Origin: JBLHZY01 sp047631555
GTDB taxonomy: Bacteria; Pseudomonadota; Alphaproteobacteria; Rhodobacterales; Rhodobacteraceae
Length of the DNA: 64,000 bases
Reading direction: 5' to 3'
Assembly (NCBI GenBank): GCA_047631555.1
Contig: JBLHZY010000005.1
Span: 62,001 to 126,000 of the forward strand
Part shown: piece by piece, positions 18,872 to 26,131 of the stretch
How positions within the stretch are numbered: position 1 is the first letter of the stretch
Layout of the letters: every line of letters begins with the position of its first letter
Program-made: the position numbers and the translations under genes
The notes under the pieces: generated by a model
The model's input: only the letters and a program-made list of their open reading frames with translations
Databases searched by the model: none
Told to the model about the DNA's origin: nothing

Positions 18872-19708
18872 ATGAGCAAACGCATCGCGTTTCAGGGCGC
18901 CCCCGGCGCATATTCGCAACAGGCCTGCCGCGAGGCGCGCCCCGATTACGAGCCCTTGCCATGCGCGACTTTTGAGGACGCGATCCAATCGGTGCGCCGC
19001 GGCGATGCTGAATTGGGCATGATCGCGGTCGAAAACTCGACTTATGGGCGGGTTGCCGATGTGCATCAATTGTTGCCCGAAAGCGGGCTGCATATCGTTG
19101 GCGAAGCGTTTGTGCGTGTTCATGTGAACCTTCTGGCGGTGCCGGGTGCGAAAATCGCGGATGTCAAACGCGTGCGCGCGATGTCTGTTCTGTTGGGGCA
19201 GGCCCGTGAATTTATCCGCGACAATGGTTTCGAAACGCTGAACTGGTCCGATAATTCGGCCGGCGCGCAAGAGGTTGCCAAGCTAGGCGATCCGGCCGAG
19301 GCGGCGATGGCCTCTGAGCTGGCGGGCGAGATTTACGGGCTGGATGTGATTGCCCGCCATGTTGAGGATCACGCGCGCAACACCACGCGCTTTATCATCA
19401 TGGCCCGCGAGCCGGATTTGGCCCGCCGGGGCAGCGGCAAAATGATCACCTCGTTTGTGTTTCGCGTGCGCAACATTCCGGCCGCGCTTTACAAGGCCAT
19501 GGGCGGCTTTGCCACAAACGGCATCAACATGACCAAGCTGGAAAGCTATATGGTGGATGGGGTTTTCACCGCGACGCAGTTTTACGCCGAGATCGAGGGC
19601 CACCCGGACGATGCCAATGTGCAGCGCGCGATGGAAGAGCTCGATTATTTCACTGACAAGGTTTCGCTTTTGGGCGTCTTCCCGGCCGATCCTGCGCGCA
19701 ATAATTAA
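18872..19708 (+). CDS. pheA: Prephenate dehydratase
   Basis: Converts prephenate to phenylpyruvate in phenylalanine synthesis. The start at 18872 (MSKRIAFQGAPGAYSQQA, 278 aa) is preceded by GGAG. Seen: the substrate-binding lobes with GDAELGMIAVENSTYGRV (the ENS motif), a catalytic-lobe segment HARNTTRFIIMA (TRF motif), and a C-terminal ACT domain (TSFVFRVRNIPAALYKAM...NMTKLESYM) for Phe feedback; the usual ESRP reads ESYM here. Stand-alone PDT, with no chorismate mutase fused. Divergent from cycM. Confidence 0.93.
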   Translation: MSKRIAFQGAPGAYSQQACREARPDYEPLPCATFEDAIQSVRRGDAELGMIAVENSTYGRVADVHQLLPESGLHIVGEAFVRVHVNLLAVPGAKIADVKRVRAMSVLLGQAREFIRDNGFETLNWSDNSAGAQEVAKLGDPAEAAMASELAGEIYGLDVIARHVEDHARNTTRFIIMAREPDLARRGSGKMITSFVFRVRNIPAALYKAMGGFATNGINMTKLESYMVDGVFTATQFYAEIEGHPDDANVQRAMEELDYFTDKVSLLGVFPADPARNN

Positions 19709-19723
19709 GGTCTACACGCGCGC

Positions 19724-20188
19724 TCAAACGCGCGTGTAACGATCGCCGATCTCAACCGCAAATTCCCCAACCCGGCGCGAAAAGCGCTTCTGGAGGTTGG
19801 ATTTCGCAAATTTCATCGATTGCACAAGCAGGCGCGAAGAAAGCGTATTGGGCCGCACTTCAAGGCCAATAACAACCCGCGTGCGATTGCGCGACAGGGC
19901 CACAAGCTCAACCTCGAAATCCATGCCAAGCCCGCCGGACTGGCTTTGAATGCAATAGCCGGTGGGGGCGGAAACATCGCTGATCCGCGCCTTCAACTCG
20001 CGCGTTTTGCCGCGAAACGGGACGCGCGCATTCCAAGCGGTGCCCATGCCTTGGGCGTCGCCCGCTTCGACCCGCTCAAGCGCATAGCCGCGGCGCAGCG
20101 CCTGTTTTTCAAGCCCGTCAAAATCGGCAACCTGTTGATAGACAAACTCAATCGGAGCTTCGATGTCTTCTCTTGTCGAGAACTTCAT
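19724..20188 (-). CDS. SRPBCC (START-like) domain protein
   Basis: 154-aa single-domain helix-grip protein. Seen: MKFSTREDIEAPIEFVYQQVADF at the N-terminus (strand then helix, typical of polyketide-cyclase/CoQ10-like SRPBCC proteins), alternating strands through the middle, and a long C-terminal helix ending SNLQKRFSRRVGEFAVEI. These folds bind hydrophobic ligands; no ligand can be named. It lies 40 bp downstream of nudC on the same strand. Confidence 0.75.
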   Translation of the reverse strand: MKFSTREDIEAPIEFVYQQVADFDGLEKQALRRGYALERVEAGDAQGMGTAWNARVPFRGKTRELKARISDVSAPTGYCIQSQSGGLGMDFEVELVALSRNRTRVVIGLEVRPNTLSSRLLVQSMKFAKSNLQKRFSRRVGEFAVEIGDRYTRV

Positions 20189-20227
20189 GTGTTCTGCCTG
20201 CTCTGTTTGCGTTGCTCTTTTTCTATA

Positions 20228-21196
20228 TCAATCAAGGCGATCCGCAAGCCAGTTTAATAAGAGAAATTGCGCGATCGCGCCTTCCCTAGGGGCATGCAAG
20301 CGCGGATGAGCGCCGGCAAAAACATCCGCCATTTCCTCGCGCGTGACCCAAAGCGCCTCTTCGATTTCCTTGGGGTCGATCTTGATCTCTTGGCTGGTCG
20401 CCTCGCCCTGGCAACCGATCATCAAGGATGAAGGATAGGGCCAAGGCTGGCTGGCCAAATAGCCCACCTGCCCAACCTTAACACCCGCTTCCTCATAAAC
20501 CTCCCGGCGCACCGCCGCCTCGATCGTCTCGCCCGGCTCAACAAAGCCCGCAAGCAGCGAAAACATCCCCTCAGGCCAGCCGGGCGAGCGCCCCACAAGC
20601 ACCGAATTCCCATGCGTAATCAACATGATAACAACAGGATCGGTGCGCGGAAAATGCGAGGTTTTGCACTTGGGGCAATCGCGCTGCCACCCGGCCATCG
20701 CCAGCGCGCTTTCCTCACCACATTTCGAACAATACCGGTGCGAGCGATGCCAGCTCTGGATCGAGCGCGCGGTTGCTGCCAATTCGGCATCGCGCGGCGA
20801 AAGACGGGCCATGCCTGCGCGCAATTCGGCAAAACGCGCCGCACCGCCCGCATCTGGATGAAGCTGCTCGGTGGGGTCAAAAAACGTATCAAGCTGCTCG
20901 GGCGTATCATCGGGCTCCCACGCAGAAATATCCTGCGCAAAAAGCCCATAGCCCTCATCCGAGAGCCCCAAAAAGAGCGGCGCTTCAATCGCCTTATCAA
21001 AAACGGGGTGCCCGAATTTCAGCCACTCAAGCCGCGCTTTTCCGCCATCAGCAAACAAAGGCTTACCGCGCCATACCGCCAAAACGCGCGCTTCTGCCTC
21101 GCCCGAAAGCTCCGCCTGCATGGCCGTATCGCCGCGCAAATGCGCCGCCCGATCCAAACCCGATCCGCCAAATGTCACTGTTTCTGCAAGCCGCAT
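20228..21196 (-). CDS. nudC: NADH pyrophosphatase NudC (Nudix hydrolase)
   Basis: Hydrolyses NAD(H) and removes NAD caps from RNA in E. coli. 322 aa with the full NudC layout: N-terminal domain, zinc ribbon (HRYCSKCGEES ... RDCPKCKTSHFPRTDP), and the Nudix box GFVEPGETIEAAVRREVYEE followed by AGVKVG. The SQPWPYPSSLMIG segment after the Nudix box is the NudC subclass signature (SQPWPFPxS). Its ribosome site overlaps the stop of a broken small frame just upstream (21208-21393). Confidence 0.94.
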   Translation of the reverse strand: MRLAETVTFGGSGLDRAAHLRGDTAMQAELSGEAEARVLAVWRGKPLFADGGKARLEWLKFGHPVFDKAIEAPLFLGLSDEGYGLFAQDISAWEPDDTPEQLDTFFDPTEQLHPDAGGAARFAELRAGMARLSPRDAELAATARSIQSWHRSHRYCSKCGEESALAMAGWQRDCPKCKTSHFPRTDPVVIMLITHGNSVLVGRSPGWPEGMFSLLAGFVEPGETIEAAVRREVYEEAGVKVGQVGYLASQPWPYPSSLMIGCQGEATSQEIKIDPKEIEEALWVTREEMADVFAGAHPRLHAPREGAIAQFLLLNWLADRLD

Positions 21197-21207
21197 ACGC
21201 CCGATCC

Positions 21208-21393
21208 CTATCCTTTTGCGCTACCAAATATCATCCCGCCCAAAGTGCCAACCCCTGTTGCAACGGCCCACCAACCAAAGCGCGCAAACACAGCGCCCCA
21301 AGATCAAACACATCCCATCAAACCCAAAGCGCCGCCAAGATCGCCCCCGCTCGCCCCAAACCAAGCGCCCAAACTTGCCGCCAAAACGCCCAT
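21208..21393 (-). pseudogene. Small glycine-rich membrane protein frame, interrupted by TGA
   Basis: From ATG at 21393 the minus strand reads MGVLAASLGAWFGASG..., continues to a TGA after codon 30, then stays open in the same frame (SWGAVFARFGWWAVATGV, TLGGMIFGSAKG) to TAG at 21208. Both halves are hydrophobic, Gly/Ala-rich, and use the organism's usual codons (TTG, GGC, GCT, TTT). The TAG lies 11 bp before the nudC start and overlaps its AGGGA ribosome site, as in a coupled operon. I read it as a two-helix membrane protein gene disabled by one nonsense change. Chance openness is possible in a skewed sequence. Confidence 0.4.
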
Positions 21394-21396
21394 GGT

Positions 21397-21427
21397 TTCA
21401 CAGTTGTGCAAATATCCGCGCCGCAGG
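21397..21427 (-). repeat. Dispersed repeat, copy 1
   Basis: 31-nt element whose plus-strand sequence TTCACAGTTGTGCAAATATC... matches the reverse complement of 25871-25901 at 29 of 31 positions, and 25805-25835 at about 25 of 31. It lies immediately upstream of the broken small frame before nudC. Confidence 0.75.
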
Positions 21428-21522
21428 CTCCTGCCCTCGCCGCGCCCCAAACATCGCGAAATCAAGCCCCCGCCAAACCATTCCCCCCCTTGCTTTAACG
21501 CCCATCCTCGCCTACATGAGCC

Positions 21523-21620
21523 TTGAGAGGTTGGCGCGGGCGAGCGCCTCGCCAACCCGGCCAGGTCCGGAAGGAAGCAACCGTAACGAGCCCCGCTTGG
21601 GTCGTTGTCCAGCCTCTCAC
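21523..21620 (+). ncRNA. ffs: Signal recognition particle RNA (small, 4.5S type)
   Basis: About 96-nt hairpin RNA that pairs with Ffh for co-translational targeting. Seen: terminal stem GAGAGGTTGG (21525-21534) with CCAGCCTCTC (21609-21618), and the universal domain IV with GGCCAGGTCCGGAAGGAAGC, containing the GGAA tetraloop and the asymmetric and symmetric loops bound by the Ffh M domain. Ends are set by the stem and could shift a few bases. Lying upstream of dnaX-ybaB-recR is usual in Rhodobacterales. Confidence 0.95.
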
Positions 21621-21691
21621 CAAATTCCGCGCGCCTGCTCTTGCAGAAATCGCGCCTTGCTGGCCCCGCCAGCCCATCGCGGCCATTTGCC

Positions 21692-21743
21692 AAGGAGGAT
21701 GATCATGATTGTAGCTATGTCCCTCCGGGCAAATCTGGCCTAG
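21692..21743 (+). CDS. Very short leader-like ORF with perfect Shine-Dalgarno
   Basis: AAGGAGG at 21692-21698 is followed 6 bases later by ATG (21705) and 12 codons, MIVAMSLRANLA, then TAG at 21743; an ATG directly at 21699 is in frame. GGGCAAA within its last codons (21727-21733) can pair with TTTGCCC at 21768-21774, giving a 7-bp stem before rsgA (start 21836). The ribosome site is stronger than that of most genes here. It may be a leader peptide for rsgA, or a chance match. Confidence 0.3.
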
Positions 21744-21835
21744 CGCGAGGCCCGCGCCATACGCCCCTTTGCCCATGTCAATCGCGCCGCACAAACCTGC
21801 CTGCGCGCTGCCTTCTTTTGCATGAGTAATTCCCA

Positions 21836-22912
21836 ATGAATCTTGAGACCCCTGAAAGCCATCCAAGCTTGCAAAGCCTTGGCTGGCGTGAAGACCTTGC
21901 CGAAGCCCTGACCCCGCAAGATGCCGCATTCGCGCCGATGCGCCTGTCGGAGGTCAAACGCAACCGGGTCATGGCGCTTGGGCCGAGCGGGCTGGTTGAG
22001 CTGGCCCTGCCCGGCGATATCCTAACGACCCGCCTTGCGGTGGGCGATTGGATCCTCGCCGATCTTGAAGTTGGCCGCATTGTGCGCAGCTTGCCGCGCC
22101 GCTCGCAAATCTCGCGCAAAGGCGTGCATCACCGCGCGCAATCCCAACTGATCGCCTCTAATATCGATACGCTCTTCATCGTCACCTCCTGCAACGATGA
22201 TTTTAATCCCGCCCGGCTTGAGCGCTACGTCGCCCTCGCGCTTGAGGCCGAAGCGCATCCGGTGATCGCCATCACCAAGATCGACAAACCCGAGGGCGAC
22301 ACGGCCGAGAATTACCAAGCCCGCGCCGCCGCCATTTCAGACCGCGTCACCGCCATCGCGATCAACGCCAAGGATGAGGCCTCGGCGGGCGCGCTCACCC
22401 CGTTTTGCGGGCCGGGCCAAACGGTCGCGCTTGTTGGCTCATCGGGGGTTGGCAAATCCACGATTGCCAATGCGCTGACCGGCAAGCGGCTGGACACGGG
22501 CGAGGCGCGCGAAGACGATGCCAAGGGCCGCCACACGACCACATCGCGATCATTGCACCTTATGCATGCGGGCGGCTGGCTGATTGATACGCCGGGGATG
22601 CGCGAGCTTGCGCTGCACGATGTGGGCGCGGGGATTGACGCGGTTTTTGAAGATATTTCCGATCTCGCACTGACCTGTAAATTCAACGACTGTCTGCATC
22701 AAAGCGAGCCGGGTTGTGCGATCCGCAAAGCGATTGACGCGGGCGATCTTGATCCGGCGCGCTATGCCCGCTGGCAAAAGCTCAAAGCTGAGGATGCGTT
22801 TAATACCGAAACCCTTGCCGAGGGGCGCAGCCGTGGCAAAGCTTTTGCGCGCGAAATCAAGATGGCCAAACGGGCCAAAGGGGCGAAAAACCCCGGGCGC
22901 AAATCGCGCTAG
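21836..22912 (+). CDS. rsgA: Ribosome small-subunit-dependent GTPase A
   Basis: Circularly permuted GTPase that assists late 30S maturation. Seen: OB-fold N-terminal part with KRNRVMALGPSG and VGDWILADLE; G4 TKID (147-150) preceding G1 GSSGVGKST (201-209), G2 around GRHTTTSR and G3 DTPGMREL, the order diagnostic of the permuted family; and the C-terminal zinc knuckle with CKFNDCLHQSEPGC. The basic tail (KMAKRAKGAKNPGRKSR) probably contacts rRNA. 358 aa, normal. Confidence 0.94.
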   Translation: MNLETPESHPSLQSLGWREDLAEALTPQDAAFAPMRLSEVKRNRVMALGPSGLVELALPGDILTTRLAVGDWILADLEVGRIVRSLPRRSQISRKGVHHRAQSQLIASNIDTLFIVTSCNDDFNPARLERYVALALEAEAHPVIAITKIDKPEGDTAENYQARAAAISDRVTAIAINAKDEASAGALTPFCGPGQTVALVGSSGVGKSTIANALTGKRLDTGEAREDDAKGRHTTTSRSLHLMHAGGWLIDTPGMRELALHDVGAGIDAVFEDISDLALTCKFNDCLHQSEPGCAIRKAIDAGDLDPARYARWQKLKAEDAFNTETLAEGRSRGKAFAREIKMAKRAKGAKNPGRKSR

Positions 22913-22994
22913 AGCTGGCCCGCGCGCGCCAATCGCCTTGCCGCGCGCCGCCCTGCCGCTTAGGTTAATTTCTGTAATCGAATCCGGGGGCCCT

Positions 22995-24779
22995 ATGGCT
23001 GATACTGATCCAAAAACACAGCCCATTAAGGACGCTGGCTACAAGGTTCTGGCGCGCAAATATCGCCCGGAAACCTTTGTGGATCTGGTTGGCCAAGATG
23101 CGATGGTGCGCACGCTGAAAAACGCCTTTGCCGCCGATCGGATTGCCCAAGCCTTCATCATGACCGGCATTCGCGGCACCGGCAAAACCACCACCGCGCG
23201 CATCATTGCCAAGGGGATGAATTGCGTCGGCCCGGATGGCACTGGCAAGCCCACGACCGAGCCATGCGGGCAGTGTGAACATTGCACCGCCATCATGGAG
23301 GGGCGCCACGTTGATGTGATGGAGATGGATGCGGCCTCGCGCACCGGCGTTGGCGACATTCGCGAAATCATCGATTCGGTGCATTATCGCGCCGCCTCGG
23401 CCCGCTATAAAATCTATATCATCGATGAGGTTCACATGCTCTCAACCAGTGCGTTTAACGCGCTGTTGAAAACGCTTGAAGAGCCGCCTGCGCATGTGAA
23501 ATTCATCTTTGCGACAACCGAAATTCGCAAAGTCCCGGTGACGGTTCTGTCGCGCTGTCAGCGGTTTGATCTGCGCCGGATTGAGCCTGAGGTGATGCTT
23601 GAGCTGCTGCACAAGATCGCCAATGCCGAGGGCGGCGAGATCAATGAGGATGCGCTTGCGCTGATCACCCGCGCCGCCGAAGGATCGGCCCGCGATGCGA
23701 CTTCCCTTTTGGATCAAGCCCTAAGCCACGGCGCGGGCGAGACCACCGCCCAACAAGTGCGCGCGATGCTTGGTCTTGCGGATCGCGGCCGGGTGCTTGA
23801 TCTGTTTGATATGATCATGGCGGGCGATGCGGCGGGCGCGCTCAATGAGCTGTCGAGCCAATATGCCGATGGCGCCGATCCGATGGCCGTTTTGCGCGAT
23901 CTCGCGGAAATCACCCATTGGGTCTCGGTGATCAAAATAACGCCAAAAGCGGCCGATGATCCCACCGTATCCCCCGATGAGCGCACCCGCGGGATGGAGA
24001 TGGCCGGCAAGCTGCCGATGCGCGCAATGACGCGGATGTGGCAGATGCTTCTGAAAGCGCTTGAAGAGGTCGCGGCGGCACCCAATTCAATGATGGCGGC
24101 GGAAATGGCTGTGATCCGGCTGACCCATGTCGCCGATCTGCCGTCGCCCGAAGACTTGATGCGCAAGCTGCGCGACACACCTCGCCCCCCTCAAGGCGGC
24201 GGGCAATCCGCGCCCTCTGGCTCTGGTGGCGGCGCAACCGCACGCAGCGCACAGGCGACGCGCATGCAAGGCAGCAGCACGCAAGCCGTCTCTAACGGCG
24301 CAGGCCAAGCCACCGCTCAGCAGCTTGCCCCGCAAGATCACCTCGCGCGCTATGGCCGCTTTGAGGATGTGGTCGATCTGATCCGCGCGCACCGCGATGT
24401 TAAGCTGTTGATCGAGGTTGAAACGATGGTTCAGCTGGCAAATTACGCGCCCGGCCGGATCGAATTTGTTCCCACCGATAGCGCGCCTGCTGATCTGGCA
24501 GCGCGCCTCTCAAACAAGCTGCAAATCTGGACGGGGGCGCGATGGGGCGTCACGCTGGTCAATGAAGGCGGCGCGCAAACGATTGCGGCTGTGCGCGATG
24601 CGGATGAGCTGGCGCTCAAGGCCGAGGCCGAAGCGCATCCGCTGATGCAGGCCGTGCTGCACGCTTTTCCCAATGCCAAAATCTCCGAAATTCGCACCCG
24701 CAAAGCGCTTGCCGAACAGGCCGCAGCACAGGCTTTGCCCGAGGTCGATGAGGAATGGGATCCCTTTGAAGAAGAATAA
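22995..24779 (+). CDS. dnaX: DNA polymerase III subunit gamma/tau
   Basis: Clamp-loader ATPase. The start at 22995 (MADTDPKTQP, 594 aa) follows the GGGGG region; an upstream in-frame extension overlaps rsgA and is rejected. Seen: KYRPETFVDLVGQ, Walker A GIRGTGKTT (58-66), zinc cysteines C77, C91, C94, C97, Walker B IYIIDEVHML, sensor ATTEIRKVPVTVLSRCQRFD, a Ser/Gly/Gln-rich linker (about 395-445), and a tau-like C-terminal domain ending EVDEEWDPFEEE. I did not find an A-AAA-AAG slippery site, so a frameshifted gamma is not supported. Confidence 0.95.
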   Translation: MADTDPKTQPIKDAGYKVLARKYRPETFVDLVGQDAMVRTLKNAFAADRIAQAFIMTGIRGTGKTTTARIIAKGMNCVGPDGTGKPTTEPCGQCEHCTAIMEGRHVDVMEMDAASRTGVGDIREIIDSVHYRAASARYKIYIIDEVHMLSTSAFNALLKTLEEPPAHVKFIFATTEIRKVPVTVLSRCQRFDLRRIEPEVMLELLHKIANAEGGEINEDALALITRAAEGSARDATSLLDQALSHGAGETTAQQVRAMLGLADRGRVLDLFDMIMAGDAAGALNELSSQYADGADPMAVLRDLAEITHWVSVIKITPKAADDPTVSPDERTRGMEMAGKLPMRAMTRMWQMLLKALEEVAAAPNSMMAAEMAVIRLTHVADLPSPEDLMRKLRDTPRPPQGGGQSAPSGSGGGATARSAQATRMQGSSTQAVSNGAGQATAQQLAPQDHLARYGRFEDVVDLIRAHRDVKLLIEVETMVQLANYAPGRIEFVPTDSAPADLAARLSNKLQIWTGARWGVTLVNEGGAQTIAAVRDADELALKAEAEAHPLMQAVLHAFPNAKISEIRTRKALAEQAAAQALPEVDEEWDPFEEE

Positions 24780-24846
24780 GTCTGCGTGCTTGTGAGCCGC
24801 GCCAAGCGCGCGTATTTCAGCGCCAAATAGATACAGGAGAAAGACG

Positions 24847-25191
24847 ATGCTAAAAGGTTTGGGCGGGCTTGGCGATATGGCCAAGATGATGAAAGCCGCA
24901 AAAGATATGCAGTCCAAAATGGAAGAGATGCAGGCCGATCTTGCGAACCTCACCGTTGTCGGCGAAAGCGGCGCAGGGCTGGTGAAGGCGACAGCCACCG
25001 CCAAGGGCGAGCTCACAGCGCTTGATATTGATCCCTCAATCTTCAATCCGGATGAGAAAGAAGTTGTTGAGGATCTGATTTTGGCGGCGATCAAAGATGC
25101 CCAAGCCAAAGCGGCAGAGAAATCCCAATCGGAAATGGCGAAAATGACAGAGGGCCTTGGCCTGCCTGCCGATTTCAAAATGCCGTTTTGA
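24847..25191 (+). CDS. YbaB/EbfC nucleoid-associated protein
   Basis: 114-aa DNA-binding dimer of the YbaB/EbfC family. Seen: MLKGLGGLGDMAKMMKAAKD at the N-terminus, the long amphipathic helix KDMQSKMEEMQADLANL, then GLVKATATAKGELTALDIDPS strands and a C-terminal helix pair. Preceded by AGGAGA. Sits between dnaX and recR, the conserved alphaproteobacterial order, and is probably co-transcribed with both. Confidence 0.93.
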   Translation: MLKGLGGLGDMAKMMKAAKDMQSKMEEMQADLANLTVVGESGAGLVKATATAKGELTALDIDPSIFNPDEKEVVEDLILAAIKDAQAKAAEKSQSEMAKMTEGLGLPADFKMPF

Positions 25192-25197
25192 TCTGAC

Positions 25198-25794
25198 GTG
25201 AGCCAAGCCACACGCGAAATCGAAGCGCTCATCGAGATGATGGCAAAGCTGCCCGGCCTTGGGCCGCGCTCTGCGCGCCGGGCTGTGCTGCATATGATCA
25301 AGAAGCGCGGGCTGTTGATGCAGCCTCTGGCCGAAGCGTTGCAATCGGTAGCGGCAACGGCGCGCGAATGCGTCACTTGCGGCAATATCGGCACGAGCGA
25401 TATCTGCGATATTTGCACCTCAGAAAAACGCGCCACAGGCGAGATATGTATCGTCGAGGATGTCGCGGATCTTTGGGCAATGGAGCGCGGCGGTTCGTTC
25501 AAAGGGCGCTACCATGTGCTTGGCGGGACGCTCTCTGCGCTTGATGCGATCGGCCCCGACGAACTGCGCATCCCCAAGCTGATCAAACGCATTGGCGACG
25601 AGCATATCCGCGAAGTGATCCTTGCGCTAAACGCGACCATCGACGGCCAGACCACCGCGCATTATATCGCGGATGAGATCGGCGAGCGTTGCTCTGTCAC
25701 CAGCCTTGCGCAAGGCGTCCCGATTGGGGGCGAGCTGGATTATCTGGATGATGGCACGATTTCCGCCGCTCTCTCTGCGCGCAAACGGTTCTAA
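25198..25794 (+). CDS. recR: Recombination mediator RecR
   Basis: Works with RecFO to load RecA at gaps. 198 aa. Seen: helix-hairpin-helix KLPGLGPRSARRAVLHM (about 18-34), the C4 zinc finger CVTCGNIGTSDICDIC, and the Toprim domain with ICIVEDVADLWAMERGGSFK and YHVLGGTLSALDAIGP. The start is GTG at 25198, 6 bp after the ybaB stop. Confidence 0.96.
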   Translation: MSQATREIEALIEMMAKLPGLGPRSARRAVLHMIKKRGLLMQPLAEALQSVAATARECVTCGNIGTSDICDICTSEKRATGEICIVEDVADLWAMERGGSFKGRYHVLGGTLSALDAIGPDELRIPKLIKRIGDEHIREVILALNATIDGQTTAHYIADEIGERCSVTSLAQGVPIGGELDYLDDGTISAALSARKRF

Positions 25795-25804
25795 AATCTT
25801 GGGC

Positions 25805-25901
25805 TTCAGAGTTGTCTAAGTATCCTCGCCGAAGGCAAGAATTCTGATGGCGCGGCAGAAGAGTTTAGGGCCTTCGGCGAGGATATTTGCACAACTGTGA
25901 A
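25805..25901. repeat. Inverted repeat of dispersed element, copies 2 and 3
   Basis: Arms 25805-25835 and 25871-25901 are inverted copies of a 31-nt sequence, matching at 27 of 31 positions and perfect over 16 bp (TATCCTCGCCGAAGGC against its complement). A 35-bp spacer separates them. The transcript could fold into a long hairpin just past recR (stop 25794), so it may end or protect the dnaX-ybaB-recR mRNA. The right arm matches the lone copy at 21397-21427 at 29 of 31 positions. Confidence 0.8.
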
Positions 25902-26051
25902 TGCTTATCAGCAGCGGCGGTTGGTGGGGCGCCGTTTACAATTTTAGACGAATTGTCCCGGCTTCAGGAGCAAGCATCAGCGGATTTGGTTGACGAGTTT
26001 GCGCCCGAGGCGGGGTTGGGCCTGGGGAGCTTTCGGGCATCGGCACGCTGA
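25902..26051 (+). pseudogene. Possible C-terminal gene remnant
   Basis: Directly after the right arm of the repeat, one frame reads GGAPFTILDELSRLQEQASA followed by DLVDEFAPEAGLGLGSFR and ASAR before TGA at 26049-26051. Its amphipathic helix and codon choice look coding, but there is no start or ribosome site and the upstream part is the repeat element. I read it as the tail of a lost gene. No family recognised; chance is a real alternative. Confidence 0.25.
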
Positions 26052-26131
26052 AAGTCTGGAATTGATCGGGCAGTGACTTGCATATGCGCCATTGGCCTCT
26101 AGGCTGCTAGGTTCAACAAGGAGAGCCTTTT

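Larger units (their letters stand above)
21197..21522. other. Intergenic region nudC-SRP RNA
   Basis: 326 bp between the nudC start and the SRP RNA. The plus strand is strikingly C/A-rich. It holds a small minus-strand reading frame interrupted by one TGA (21208-21393) and, directly before that frame's first ATG, one copy of a dispersed repeat (21397-21427). Beyond these I see no promoter for the SRP RNA that I would defend. Confidence 0.6.
25795..26131. other. Intergenic region recR-esterase
   Basis: 337 bp. The left third is an inverted repeat built from two copies of the dispersed element (25805-25901). The middle (25902-26051) is an open frame with coding character but no start, ending in TGA. 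The last 80 bp should contain the esterase promoter; the ribosome site AAGGAGA is at 26119-26125. Confidence 0.6.

Noticed and set aside
21208..21393. Selenocysteine read-through of the TGA in the frame before nudC.
   Set aside because: No SECIS-like hairpin evident and no Sec machinery in the window; nonsense mutation is simpler.
20612..21526. Pro/Lys/Arg-rich 304-codon frame on the plus strand across nudC and the intergenic region.
   Set aside because: Composition reflects a skewed antisense strand; nudC on the minus strand has zinc ribbon and Nudix box.
22995..24779. Programmed -1 frameshift in dnaX giving gamma.
   Set aside because: No A-AAA-AAG or similar slippery run with a downstream stem was found at the right place.
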